Position numbers and translations under genes: made by a program. Source: CBDUBU01 sp965365465 (GTDB lineage: Bacteria; Bacteroidota; Rhodothermia; Rhodothermales; DASSAV01). Taken from it: a stretch of 31,903 bases of DNA. Positions 1 through 7,959 of this stretch are shown one piece after another. How positions within the stretch are numbered: the stretch's first letter is position 1; every line of letters starts with the position of its first letter. The notes beneath the pieces were generated by a model, which did not search any database, was not told the DNA's origin, and saw only the letters and a program-made list of their open reading frames with translations. The stretch covers positions 1 to 31,903 of the forward strand of contig CBDUBU010000008.1 in the NCBI GenBank assembly GCA_965365465.1, written 5' to 3'.

Positions 1-362
1 GTGATCGGCGGCGGGAAGCGCCGGTGCGGATCGAGGTTATACAGGCCCTGCCGCGTGTACGGCGAATGGGGGTCGATGACGGCGGCCGTTTCGGAAACCA
101 CGCGGTCGCCCTCGCGGAAGTGCGCCACGCGGCGGCCCGTCTGCGCCACGATGCCGCCGAACTCATGCCCGAGGATGCACGGGTAGTTTACGGGCCAGCT
201 ATGGCTGCCCATCCACTGATGCAAGTCGCTGCCGCAGACCCCGACAGCCTTCGTTTCCAGCAGCACATCCTCTTCTCCGATTTCAGGAAGATCCACTTCT
301 CTCAAGTCGACGCTGCCTGGCTCAGGAGCGTAATTCACTACAGCAGGTATTTTATGATGCAT
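1..362 (-). CDS. Zinc-binding alcohol/polyol dehydrogenase, MDR superfamily (N-terminal 120 aa, cut by window edge)
   Basis: The visible protein starts MHHKIPAVVNYAPEPG and has the GroES-like N-terminal domain of medium-chain dehydrogenases. GVCGSDLHQW supplies the catalytic-zinc cysteine (C43) and GHEFGG supplies H66/E67. These enzymes oxidise alcohols or sugar alcohols with NAD(P); the Rossmann domain lies outside the window, so cofactor and substrate cannot be read. The structural-zinc lobe is odd: where relatives have C-x2-C-x2-C-x7-C this protein has D97, S100, T103 and D111 with spacing kept. The ATG at 360-362 overlaps the 3' end of the upstream synthase gene by 11 nt in another frame, which suggests translational coupling. 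The family assignment is firm; the function in a sugar pathway is inferred from the neighbour. Confidence 0.88.
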   Translation of the reverse strand, partial: MHHKIPAVVNYAPEPGSVDLREVDLPEIGEEDVLLETKAVGVCGSDLHQWMGSHSWPVNYPCILGHEFGGIVAQTGRRVAHFREGDRVVSETAAVIDPHSPYTRQGLYNLDPHRRFPPPI

Positions 363-1077
363 GTTGGTTTCTCTCCTTGCCCATAGCCACATCGCCGCAG
401 GCATGAACGCGCGTACAAATCTGACGGAGCACAGCCTCTACATCGCCTGAAGCTGCCTGGAAAGCATGAGAATCAATGGCGAGCGGCGCTCCAATAACGA
501 CGAGCGGCGCGCCATACTCCGGGGTCCGAACCGCCTGCTCGATTGTCAGCCCCCCTACCGCCTGCACCGGCACATCCACTGCTTCCACGACTGCCCTCAA
601 CTGGTCCAGCGGCGACGGGTACGGACGGCCGCGCTCATGCAGCAGCGTGCGATAGTCATAACCAATATGGTGGATGATATAGTCACACCCCAGATCAGCC
701 AGGTATTTAGCCCCGCTAACAGGATCAGGCATCGCCATATTATCCCCCATAACCTCTACACCGAGGTCCCGTCCTGCTCGCACGACCAGTTCCACGGTTT
801 CCCGGTGCGCCTGACCCATGACCACGACATGCGTTGCGCCGGCCCTGGCCATGATTTCCGCCTCAAGCCAACCTCCATCCATCGTCTTCAGATCCGCGAC
901 GATAGGCGTATCCGGAAAACGCTCGCGCAAGGCGCGCACGCCATTCATCCCTTCCGCAATGATCAGCGGCGTCCCGGCCTCCAACCAATCCACTCCGGCT
1001 CGCAAGGCTGTCTCCGCCATAGAAACAGCCTCCGGGATACTGGTAAGATCGAGAGATATCTGTATGATTGGTTTCAT
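352..1077 (-). CDS. 3-hexulose-6-phosphate synthase-like protein (OMP decarboxylase/HUMPS superfamily)
   Basis: This is a 241-aa TIM-barrel protein of the orotidine-phosphate decarboxylase suprafamily. It carries the signature D-x-K-x-x-D in ADLKTMDGG (D62, K64, D67), EAGTPLI near residue 33 as in hexulose-6-phosphate synthases, and a phosphate-binding C-terminal VGGLTIEQA / VVIGAPL. Known members are hexulose-6-phosphate synthase (formaldehyde plus ribulose 5-phosphate) and 3-keto-L-gulonate-6-phosphate decarboxylase. The active-site strand reads HHIGYD (136-141) instead of the usual HTGxD or HRxxD, so the reaction is uncertain. The ATG at 1075-1077 is chosen because homology begins there (MKPIIQISLDL); a more upstream ATG at 1122 would add 15 unlikely residues. 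The stop overlaps the start of the dehydrogenase gene. No phosphohexuloisomerase is visible. Confidence 0.82.
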   Translation of the reverse strand: MKPIIQISLDLTSIPEAVSMAETALRAGVDWLEAGTPLIIAEGMNGVRALRERFPDTPIVADLKTMDGGWLEAEIMARAGATHVVVMGQAHRETVELVVRAGRDLGVEVMGDNMAMPDPVSGAKYLADLGCDYIIHHIGYDYRTLLHERGRPYPSPLDQLRAVVEAVDVPVQAVGGLTIEQAVRTPEYGAPLVVIGAPLAIDSHAFQAASGDVEAVLRQICTRVHACGDVAMGKERNQHAS

Positions 1078-1101
1078 GTACTGTCGAGATCCTTTGTCGG
1101 G

Positions 1102-1170
1102 ATGCTGCATTAACTGTAGCATGGACAGGCGGCAAGGCGCCCGGAAGGCAGCAGCCTCCGTGTCCGGGCG
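1102..1170 (+). ncRNA. Candidate SRP (4.5S-like) RNA core or other structured intergenic RNA
   Basis: The intergenic sequence contains CCCGGAAGGCAGCAGCC (1140-1156), very close to the bacterial SRP RNA tip (CCGGAAGG-N-AGCAGC). Around it GGACA (1123-1127) pairs with TGTCC (1161-1165), and GG-C-GGC (1128-1133) pairs with GCC-T-CC (1154-1159), leaving AAGG opposite AGCA much like the SRP symmetric loop. A separate 8-bp hairpin, ATGCTGCA/TGTAGCAT with loop TTAAC (1102-1122), lies just 5'. Against this, the 5' side of the tip has two extra bases compared with the usual AGG-[CU]CC. A competing hairpin, CGCCCGGA (1138-1145) with TCCGGGCG (1163-1170) plus inner AGGC/GCCT, is also strong. No clear terminator follows. 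It could instead be a leader structure for the minus-strand operon starting at 1077. Confidence 0.4.
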
Positions 1171-1270
1171 TCTCCACGCAATCCTGCTATTTAACCATCA
1201 ACCTTGCCTTTATGCAAGCTCACAACCCACTTTATTAGTCGGGGCCTGCTACAACCGGGCGGCGGCATAA

Positions 1271-1612
1271 ATGATTACCGTGGAAAACGAACCTTTAACC
1301 TCAGATGCTCTGGAAACCCTTCGCACCCACTTTCCAGCCCTTCCGGAAAAAACCATTTTCCTGGATGGCAGCGAGATCACCCTTGAACAGGTCAGGCAGT
1401 TTCTGATCGAGCAGATCTCGGTGCTGCTTGATCGGAATCCCGCGCTCCTTATGAGCATTCTGTATCGTATAGACGTTGCTGAGAGAGATGTCATGCAGGC
1501 GCTTACAGCTTCTCCACCAGAGGCTATTCCCGGTAAGCTTGCGGAACTCATGCTCGCGCGGCAACTTCAGAAGCAGGCTATTCGCCGCGCCTATAAGGAC
1601 GGAGATCCGTAA
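1271..1612 (+). CDS. Conserved-looking hypothetical protein, 113 aa
   Basis: I do not recognise this protein. It is acidic to neutral, has no signal peptide or membrane segment, and looks largely helical. The middle reads LDGSEITLEQVRQFLIEQ, then ISVLLDRNPALLMSILYRID, and the C-terminal part, LAELMLARQLQKQAIRRAY, is an amphipathic basic helix. The ATG at 1271 lacks a clear Shine-Dalgarno motif, which is common in this window. It sits 30 nt before a lipoprotein gene and is probably co-transcribed with it. The long open frame, ordinary codon use and compact spacing support a real gene; no function is assigned. Confidence 0.7.
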   Translation: MITVENEPLTSDALETLRTHFPALPEKTIFLDGSEITLEQVRQFLIEQISVLLDRNPALLMSILYRIDVAERDVMQALTASPPEAIPGKLAELMLARQLQKQAIRRAYKDGDP

Positions 1613-1642
1613 TCGCTCACCAACCCCATCGGCTGTCTCGCA

Positions 1643-2407
1643 ATGGCTCCACAAACACCAACAAGGTTCACTTTTTTCTGCCTCCTGGCATCCCTGGCTG
1701 TCCTCCTGATCTCCTGCCGGGGCGAGCCGGATCCCCAGGAAATTGTGGAGGCGGCTATCGAGGCGCACGGCGGCCCACATCTGGACCATGCCATCGTCAC
1801 ATTCGATTTCCGTGGCAAACACTTCACGATAAGACGAGATGGCGGGCTGTTTTCGTACGAGCGCGCCTACACGGATTCCACAGGAAATATCCGCGAAGTG
1901 CTGAGCAACGATTCACTCTACCGGGAACGCGATGGGATTCGCGTCCCGCTGTCGGAAAGACAACGCCTCTCTCTTGAAGAAGCCATAAACTCGGTAGTAT
2001 ACTTCTCGCTGCTTCCGATTCCCCTCGATGATCCGGCTGTGCAGAAGGAATACCTGGGGCAGGCGGCGGTGAACGGCGAGCTTTATGACCAGGTCGGGGT
2101 CACATTCAGAGAAGAAGGCGGAGGCAGAGACTATCAGGATCGTTTCGTGTACTGGTTCCACGCCGACCGGCGCACGATGGATTACTTCGTGTACACATTC
2201 GACAACAATGGCGGCGGCACGCGCTTCCGTGAGGCTGTAAACCCGCGCATAATCAACGGAGTGCGTTTTGCCGACTACATGAATTACTCCTCCGATTTAA
2301 TCGGAGATGACATCGAAAACTATGACCAGCTTGTTGCTACAGGAAATCTGGAGCTTGTTTCGACGATAGAGATGCATAACATTACTGTCGCGCCGCTGCC
2401 TCAGTAA
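1643..2407 (+). CDS. DUF6503-like lipoprotein, 254 aa
   Basis: The N-terminus is a lipoprotein signal: charged start, hydrophobic stretch, then lipobox LISC with the modified cysteine at C25. The mature part begins EIVEAAIEAHGG, typical of Bacteroidota proteins with a LolA/LolB-like beta fold grouped as DUF6503 (family recalled from pattern). It continues with beta-strand-rich sequence such as VTFDFRGKHFTIRRDGG and FVYWFHADRRTMDYFVYTF. A periplasmic lipid-anchored protein is expected; the biochemical role is unknown. It follows the 113-aa gene by 30 nt and precedes ppc by 50 nt, so the three genes may form one transcript. Confidence 0.75.
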   Translation: MAPQTPTRFTFFCLLASLAVLLISCRGEPDPQEIVEAAIEAHGGPHLDHAIVTFDFRGKHFTIRRDGGLFSYERAYTDSTGNIREVLSNDSLYRERDGIRVPLSERQRLSLEEAINSVVYFSLLPIPLDDPAVQKEYLGQAAVNGELYDQVGVTFREEGGGRDYQDRFVYWFHADRRTMDYFVYTFDNNGGGTRFREAVNPRIINGVRFADYMNYSSDLIGDDIENYDQLVATGNLELVSTIEMHNITVAPLPQ

Positions 2408-2457
2408 CGAGGCGATATATTCGAATATCCTGTCGCTTCCGGTTAACGCTGCCACAG

Positions 2458-5352
2458 GTGCTTTACCGGAGCAATGCTTACTTCCGAACCGTTCTGTTGC
2501 CGGAATTGCATCAGAATTACGATAAACGCTTGAGGACCGACTTGAACCATATCAGCCTAGAGGCAAAACAGACTGGACTCTCCGACTCACTATCCAACCA
2601 GATTGGGATCCTGGGCGCTATTCTCGGTCAGGCTGTAAAGCAGGAGGCAGGCAGCGAAATTCTCCAACTTGCAGATGATCTTTACGACCTTAGCCGGCGA
2701 GCGGAGCAGGAAGATCATCAGCGCTTGCGCTCCCAACTTACCGAGCGGATACAATCTCTTGAGGAAGATCAGATAAAATGGCTGCTCCGCACCTATACGG
2801 CGCTTTTTCACCTTATAAACCAGGCTGAACAACAGGAGATCACCAGAATCAACCGCGAGCGAGCACGTGCGAGCACGGCTGAGACGCCTCGGGCTGAATC
2901 CATTGACCAGGCGATTCACTTGCTGCATCAATCCGGCTTCTCGCTCGACCAGGCTATTGCCCTCATCTCCAGGCTGGACATTCAGCCTACCCTGACGGCT
3001 CACCCTACAGAGGCTCGCCGGCGAAGCATCCTCTTCAAGCAACAGCAAATTGCGTCTACCCTCTCGAACCTGCGTCAGTGTGAGAAAACGCCGGAGGAAA
3101 CCGAAGAAGCTTTTGCCACCATTCAAAACCACATCTCTCTGCTGCTCCTGACGGACGAAGTCAGGTCTGAGCGACTGACCGTCAGGGACGAAGTGGAACA
3201 TGGCTTATACTTTGTAAGCAATAGCATCTGGGACACCATCCCGCGAATCCATTTCGACGTTCGGAGAGCACTGGAGCGCCACTACGGGGAAGCTCCTGAC
3301 CTTCCTGTTTTTCTTCGATACAGAACCTGGATCGGAGGAGACCGGGACGGCAATCCCTTCGTCACCCCGCAGGTCACGTGGCAAACCTTTCTCAGGCAGC
3401 GGGAGGTTGCGCTTCAACGCTATATAGAAGAGCTGCACCAGCTTCGCCGGGAACTCAGTATATCAGATCGCCAGATGACGCTGCCGGCCTCTCTGCTCGC
3501 TTCTCTTGAAGAAGAAGCGCAAACGATCTCCCTCCCTCCCCAGATGCACCGACAATTTCAGCACGAGCCTTACCGCCTCAAGATCAGCTACATGATGGCC
3601 CGGCTGGAACGCGCCCTTGCACAGAAACCTGACGACTATGCAGCCGCGATTCAACGCGACCCTTCCGGGTATGACAGCGTCCGTTTTCTTGAAGATCTGG
3701 AGATGATCCAGCAGAGCCTGAAAGCCGGCGGCCTTACAGATCTCGCTCATCAGGGTCGTATGGGCCGCCTGCTGGTTCTGGCCAGAACCTTCGGATTCCA
3801 TCTCATGTCCATCGATGTCCGGCAACATAGCCAGGTGCATGAACAAACGGTTGCCTCGATCCTTCAACTGGCCGGAGTGACAGATGACTACCTGTCGTGC
3901 TCGGAAGAAGAACGGATGCACTTCCTTAGCGCAGAGCTATCCAACCCGCGCCCTTTGATTCCCAGGGATGCAGACCTTTCGGATAGCGCGCAAAGTGTAA
4001 TGCATACTTTCGCCGTCCTGCGGGCGATGCACGCCCTTGAACCCGCCGCGCCGGGCAGCTACATCATAAGCATGACCCATTCCGCAAGCAATCTGCTGGA
4101 GGTCATGCTGCTTGCAAAAGAGGCCGGACTATGGATCTTCCGAGATGGTAAAGTGCAGTGCCCGCTCGATTTCGTACCGCTATTCGAGACCATCGAAGAC
4201 CTTCACGAAGCAGACCGGCGTATGCAGGATCTGTTCGACCATCCGATTTATCAGAAGCACCTCGCCTCCCGGAATAACTTTCAGGAAATCATGCTGGGGT
4301 ATTCGGACAGCAACAAGGACGGAGGTTACTGGATGGCTAACTGGGCTTTGCACCAGGCCCAGGAAAAGCTTGCGCACCTTTGCAATGAACGCGGCGTGGA
4401 CCACCGGTTGTTTCACGGTCGTGGAGGAACTGTCGGTCGCGGGGGCGGCCGGGCAGGGCAGGCTATTCTCGGAATGCCTTCAGGCGTTCACAACGGTCGC
4501 ATCCGTTTCACAGAGCAAGGCGAAGTGATTTCCTTTCGCTACGCGCTTCCGGATATAGCGAGGCGTCACTTGGAGCAGATCGTTCATGCAATGATCCGGT
4601 CATCCAGCCACACGTCAACCTCCAATGGCGCATCCCACAGCGAACCTACATCGGAGCAGCACCGGATCATGTCTCAGATCGCGGAGCAATCCCTGCAAGC
4701 TTACCGGGCGCTTATCGACAATGAAGGGCTATGGCTCTGGTACACGCAAATAACGCCAATCGAGCAAATCAGCCGCCTGCCGATTGCCTCACGCCCCGTA
4801 TCAAGAAAATCTGCAAAGGAAGTCGATTTCCAGACGCTGCGTGCTATTCCCTGGGTTTTTGCCTGGACGCAAACGAGGTTCATGCTGCCGGGCTGGTTCG
4901 GAATCGGTCAGGCTCTCCAAAGTTTCATCCATGAAGACCCTGCCAATGCCGGCATCCTTCAACGCTGGTACCATGAATGGCGCATCTTCCGGACTATTGT
5001 TGACAATGCGCAGCGAGAGATGGCGCGTTCACGGTTGCCCATTGCCCGCTTTTATGCTAGCCTGGCTGCCGAGCCATCCGATGCGTCGTTTTTTACCCGC
5101 ATTGCAGACGACTTCAGGATGGCGGAGGAAGCTATCCTTGTGATAACAAAGCAGCAAAAGATGCTTGACAACAATCCGGTTATCCAGAAATCTATCCAGT
5201 TCCGCAACCCCTACACAGATGTTTTGAACCTCATTCAGGTAGAACTGCTCAAACGCTTTCGGAAAAGAGATTCGGGCGAACATGATGTGCTGCGACAGTT
5301 GCTCTTCCTCAGCATCAACGGAATAGCCGCAGCCGTGCAGAGCACCGGCTAA
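2458..5352 (+). CDS. ppc: Phosphoenolpyruvate carboxylase
   Basis: PEP carboxylase converts PEP plus bicarbonate to oxaloacetate, an anaplerotic feed of the TCA cycle. All diagnostic motifs are present: LTAHPTEARRRS with the catalytic His near residue 182, WIGGDRDGNPFVT, MLGYSDSNKDGGY, HGRGGTVGRGGG with the PEP-binding arginine loop, and a C-terminus NGIAAAVQSTG. Most relatives end in a RNTG/QNTG-like tetrapeptide, so QSTG is a small deviation. The length of 964 aa is at the long end (typical about 880-940), partly from an N-terminal extension and a Ser/Thr-rich insert (RSSSHTSTSNGASHSEPTSE) after the glycine-rich loop. The start is a GTG at 2458; the nearby ATG at 2474 is out of frame. It is convergent with clpS, 32 nt apart. 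Confidence 0.97.
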   Translation: MLYRSNAYFRTVLLPELHQNYDKRLRTDLNHISLEAKQTGLSDSLSNQIGILGAILGQAVKQEAGSEILQLADDLYDLSRRAEQEDHQRLRSQLTERIQSLEEDQIKWLLRTYTALFHLINQAEQQEITRINRERARASTAETPRAESIDQAIHLLHQSGFSLDQAIALISRLDIQPTLTAHPTEARRRSILFKQQQIASTLSNLRQCEKTPEETEEAFATIQNHISLLLLTDEVRSERLTVRDEVEHGLYFVSNSIWDTIPRIHFDVRRALERHYGEAPDLPVFLRYRTWIGGDRDGNPFVTPQVTWQTFLRQREVALQRYIEELHQLRRELSISDRQMTLPASLLASLEEEAQTISLPPQMHRQFQHEPYRLKISYMMARLERALAQKPDDYAAAIQRDPSGYDSVRFLEDLEMIQQSLKAGGLTDLAHQGRMGRLLVLARTFGFHLMSIDVRQHSQVHEQTVASILQLAGVTDDYLSCSEEERMHFLSAELSNPRPLIPRDADLSDSAQSVMHTFAVLRAMHALEPAAPGSYIISMTHSASNLLEVMLLAKEAGLWIFRDGKVQCPLDFVPLFETIEDLHEADRRMQDLFDHPIYQKHLASRNNFQEIMLGYSDSNKDGGYWMANWALHQAQEKLAHLCNERGVDHRLFHGRGGTVGRGGGRAGQAILGMPSGVHNGRIRFTEQGEVISFRYALPDIARRHLEQIVHAMIRSSSHTSTSNGASHSEPTSEQHRIMSQIAEQSLQAYRALIDNEGLWLWYTQITPIEQISRLPIASRPVSRKSAKEVDFQTLRAIPWVFAWTQTRFMLPGWFGIGQALQSFIHEDPANAGILQRWYHEWRIFRTIVDNAQREMARSRLPIARFYASLAAEPSDASFFTRIADDFRMAEEAILVITKQQKMLDNNPVIQKSIQFRNPYTDVLNLIQVELLKRFRKRDSGEHDVLRQLLFLSINGIAAAVQSTG

Positions 5353-5384
5353 AACAGTTCTGCCGCTATAACCGGCATAGCCGC

Positions 5385-5783
5385 CTACCCTTCAATTTCC
5401 GTGACAAGCTGGATCTCGCGAAGAATGGCTTGCACCCTGAAGCATTCTTCAAAAGCGCCCTCGTACACGGCCGCCTTGCCCTGTAGATGCGCCTGCCACG
5501 CATATGCTTCGGCCTGAGACGTAGAGCATCCCGTAGCCTTTATGAGTTGCAGGATCACTTCATCGAAAGAGTGAATGGAATCGTTGTACAGAATGACACG
5601 CCAGGGGTCATTGTGTTTCTTTTTGACCTCATCCTCTACCTCCTCTGCAACCTCTATGTCCGGCGAAGCGGATGGTGCGGAAAGCCTGATGGCTTCATCC
5701 ACAGCCTCGTGGGCAAAAGCGAGCATCATCCTCCGGATCAGGTTATGAGGTTCTTGCGTTACCGGCAATCTGCTGATAACCAT
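5385..5783 (-). CDS. clpS: ATP-dependent Clp protease adaptor ClpS
   Basis: ClpS hands N-degron substrates to ClpAP. The C-terminal part (about residues 58-132) is the ClpS core: PWRVILYNDSIHSFDEVI, then AHLQGKAAVYEGAFEECFRVQAILRE. The N-degron pocket residues Asn (N67), Asp (D68) and the helix His (H99) are present, while the second Asp of the common N-D-D motif is Ser (S69). The N-terminal part of about 57 residues is acidic and unusually long for ClpS. Translation may begin at M1 (5783) or at M19/M20; GGAGG lies directly before M19, too close to serve it normally. It lies 49 nt downstream of purS and may be the last gene of the psd-pssA-purS-clpS run. Confidence 0.9.
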   Translation of the reverse strand: MVISRLPVTQEPHNLIRRMMLAFAHEAVDEAIRLSAPSASPDIEVAEEVEDEVKKKHNDPWRVILYNDSIHSFDEVILQLIKATGCSTSQAEAYAWQAHLQGKAAVYEGAFEECFRVQAILREIQLVTEIEG

Positions 5784-5832
5784 CAGACAGGGCGGCGGCC
5801 TTCGAGCGAAAACAGGACTTCGCCGAAATCTA

Positions 5833-6096
5833 TCAAGCGTTTTGCGGCTCCGTGCGCTCCAGTTGAATAGAGAAGTCTTCTATCACTTCGTTGGCAAGGA
5901 GCTTTCGGCATACCTCTCGTGCAACCTGAGCAGCCGCATCCTCAGCCTTCTCGTCGATCCACAATTCTATGTATTTACCCATCCGAACGTGCTCGACGGA
6001 AGAAAAACCCAGGTTTCCCAGCGCCCGTTGCGTTGCTTTTCCCTGAGGATCAAGAATCGATGGCCTGAGCGTAATCAGAATATTGGCTTTGTACAT
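5833..6096 (-). CDS. purS: Phosphoribosylformylglycinamidine synthase subunit PurS
   Basis: PurS is the small bridging subunit of the three-part FGAM synthase (PurS, PurQ, PurL) in purine synthesis. The 87-aa product MYKANILITLRPSILDPQGK begins with the family's typical strand and DPQG loop, followed by ATQRALGNLGF and VRMGKYIELWID. The length is normal for PurS. The ATG at 6094-6096 is chosen because homology begins there; the open frame upstream to 6180 adds 28 unrelated residues. GGAAAAG lies a few bases upstream as a weak ribosome site. PurQ and PurL are not in the window, so the subunit is encoded apart from its partners, beside pssA. Confidence 0.92.
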   Translation of the reverse strand: MYKANILITLRPSILDPQGKATQRALGNLGFSSVEHVRMGKYIELWIDEKAEDAAAQVAREVCRKLLANEVIEDFSIQLERTEPQNA

Positions 6097-6207
6097 AAAT
6101 CTTTTCCAGCGTGTTGAGCGCGTAATAACAAAGGGGAACCTGCTAACCTGAAGATAAGGAGAAGCCAGACCGTTTCTCAAACGAAAGAGCCGCTATGCCT
6201 GACATTA

Positions 6208-7068
6208 CTACTTTTCCGCCGTTTCCCCTTCAGCGGGCGTATTTAACACAGCCTGAACAAGCGTGTAGACAGCCCTGCCGATGCCATAAAGCAGATAAGC
6301 GCCGAGCGCAATGAGCAGACCAATCTGCTGAAGAACGATAATAAGAAACAAACCCAGGCTGTAAGCGAGAAACTTCTTTGGTTGCGTCTTGATGTAACGA
6401 GGTGTGGGCTTGGGTATGGCGTCGAAGGGAACCGTTGAAACCATCAAGAAAGAAAGCAGGATGACAATGGGCATCAGAAACGAGAGATCGTTCAGACTGC
6501 CGGGGTCAAACCAGTCAACATGATTGAAATTAAGAACCAGTGCAACCAGAATGATGGCCTGCCCGGGAATGGGCAACCCGACGAAGTAGTCCTTTTTTTC
6601 ACCGTCAAAATTGACGTTGAACCGCGCCAAGCGGACTGCTCCGCAGATGGCGGGAAGCGATGAAACGACGAGACCAAGCATCCCGAACTCACGGAGTCCG
6701 AATGCATACACGAGGTAGGCCGGCGCTACTCCGAAGGAAACCACATCGCTGAGCGAGTCCAACTCCACGCCAAAGCGACTGTTGCTGTTTGTCAGGCGGG
6801 CCATCATCCCGTCAAGCACATCAAAAAAACTGGCCAGCACAATAAGCCAGCCCGCATAAAGAAACCGGCCTTCGCTGATCTGCGTCAGGGCGAGAAAGCC
6901 GCTGAACAGATTCATCAGGGTAAAAAACGACGGGACGGCTTCGCGCGGAAGCTGTCTTCGGGGACGAGAAGCACGGTAGGCGCTCAACCGCTCCCGGAAG
7001 CGTCGTTGTTTGCCTCCGGGATGATGCTTTCGCGGGCGCGGAATGCGAGGGGGCGGATTGGAAGCCAT
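6208..7068 (-). CDS. pssA: CDP-diacylglycerol--serine O-phosphatidyltransferase
   Basis: This integral membrane enzyme makes phosphatidylserine from CDP-diacylglycerol and serine. It carries the complete CDP-alcohol phosphatidyltransferase motif: D83, D86-G87, A90-R91, G100, D104 and D108, in DVLDGMMARL followed by FGVELDSLSD. A basic N-terminal tail of about 45 residues precedes several predicted membrane helices, including one at about 66-82 and a hydrophobic C-terminal region. Its ATG overlaps the psd TGA by one base (TGATG at 7066-7070), so translation of the two consecutive pathway enzymes is probably coupled. A 111-nt gap separates it from purS. Confidence 0.95.
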   Translation of the reverse strand: MASNPPPRIPRPRKHHPGGKQRRFRERLSAYRASRPRRQLPREAVPSFFTLMNLFSGFLALTQISEGRFLYAGWLIVLASFFDVLDGMMARLTNSNSRFGVELDSLSDVVSFGVAPAYLVYAFGLREFGMLGLVVSSLPAICGAVRLARFNVNFDGEKKDYFVGLPIPGQAIILVALVLNFNHVDWFDPGSLNDLSFLMPIVILLSFLMVSTVPFDAIPKPTPRYIKTQPKKFLAYSLGLFLIIVLQQIGLLIALGAYLLYGIGRAVYTLVQAVLNTPAEGETAEK

Positions 7069-7781
7069 CAGGTTGAGGGAATATGACCCGTCTCGGACTT
7101 TGCAGGCAGTCTCTGGTCGGCATCGTCAAAGTGTCCTATGATCGTTCGTCCGGCAGCTACCTTGTCTCCCACGTGAACATCTATCACCGCGTGCAGCGGA
7201 ACAAGAACGTCCATACGGGAACCGAACTTGACAATCCCGAATCGCTGCCCTGCCGTTACGTGGTCTCCCACTTTCAGATGAAAAACAATGCGCCGCGCTA
7301 CGGCTCCGGCAATTTGCTTGAAGAGGATTCTGGCTCCGCTCGGATGAACCATTCCTATTTCGGAGCGCTCATTTTTTTCGCTGGCTTTCGGATGCCACGC
7401 TACCAGATATTCACCGGCCACATAGTTCACGTACTCGATCACGCCGGTTGCCGGCGCCCGGTTCACATGAACATTGAGCGGCGAAAGAAATATCGATACC
7501 TGCCGGGCCGGGCCTTTGATGTAGAGCGGCTCCTCCTCTATCTCCTGAACCACCACCACCTTGCCGTCGGCAGGCGCAAGAATCAGATTACCGGAAGCCG
7601 CCTCGTCAGGCGGCACGCGGTGTGGATCCCGGAAGAAATAAAGTGTGAAACCTGCGACCAGGGCAGCGAGAACAAATAGCAGCAATCGCCAGCCGAAGGG
7701 CATATAATACCCGACGACACCGAGAATTACAGCAAGGACAAAGGCAATGCCGATGATGAGAAAACCTTCGCGGGCAAACAC
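7068..7781 (-). CDS. psd: Phosphatidylserine decarboxylase proenzyme
   Basis: Psd decarboxylates phosphatidylserine to phosphatidylethanolamine. The 237-aa protein belongs to the short class: N-terminal membrane helices (about residues 7-50), YFFRDPHRVPP, LAPADGKVV, FLSPLNVHVNRAP, and the self-cleavage motif FGSR with Ser188 expected to become the pyruvoyl group. The start is GTG at 7779-7781 with no clear Shine-Dalgarno motif; the next in-frame ATG (residue 27) would remove the first helix. It is transcribed just before pssA, so both steps from CDP-DAG to PE are encoded together. A 178-nt divergent gap separates it from mtaB. Confidence 0.94.
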   Translation of the reverse strand: MFAREGFLIIGIAFVLAVILGVVGYYMPFGWRLLLFVLAALVAGFTLYFFRDPHRVPPDEAASGNLILAPADGKVVVVQEIEEEPLYIKGPARQVSIFLSPLNVHVNRAPATGVIEYVNYVAGEYLVAWHPKASEKNERSEIGMVHPSGARILFKQIAGAVARRIVFHLKVGDHVTAGQRFGIVKFGSRMDVLVPLHAVIDVHVGDKVAAGRTIIGHFDDADQRLPAKSETGHIPST

Positions 7782-7959
7782 CGTTCAGTCACCGGTTGAT
7801 TCGGGAAGTTGTCGAAGATAGGTATTTCGCAGCAGAGCCGCACGGTTATCCTGTTTCCTTTTTGCCGACGGAGCGATCCGAAGAAAGCAAAGCTGCGGGA
7901 TCCTGCGACGAACAAGATCGTCTTCTTGATCCTGAAAGCAAGCAACGATTCAGTTTATC

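Noticed and set aside
466..1113. Plus-strand open frame of 215 codons
   Set aside because: It is a shadow of the hexulose-phosphate synthase-like gene on the other strand.
5365..5381. GCTAT/ATAGC stem between ppc and clpS
   Set aside because: It has only five base pairs and no T run on either side.
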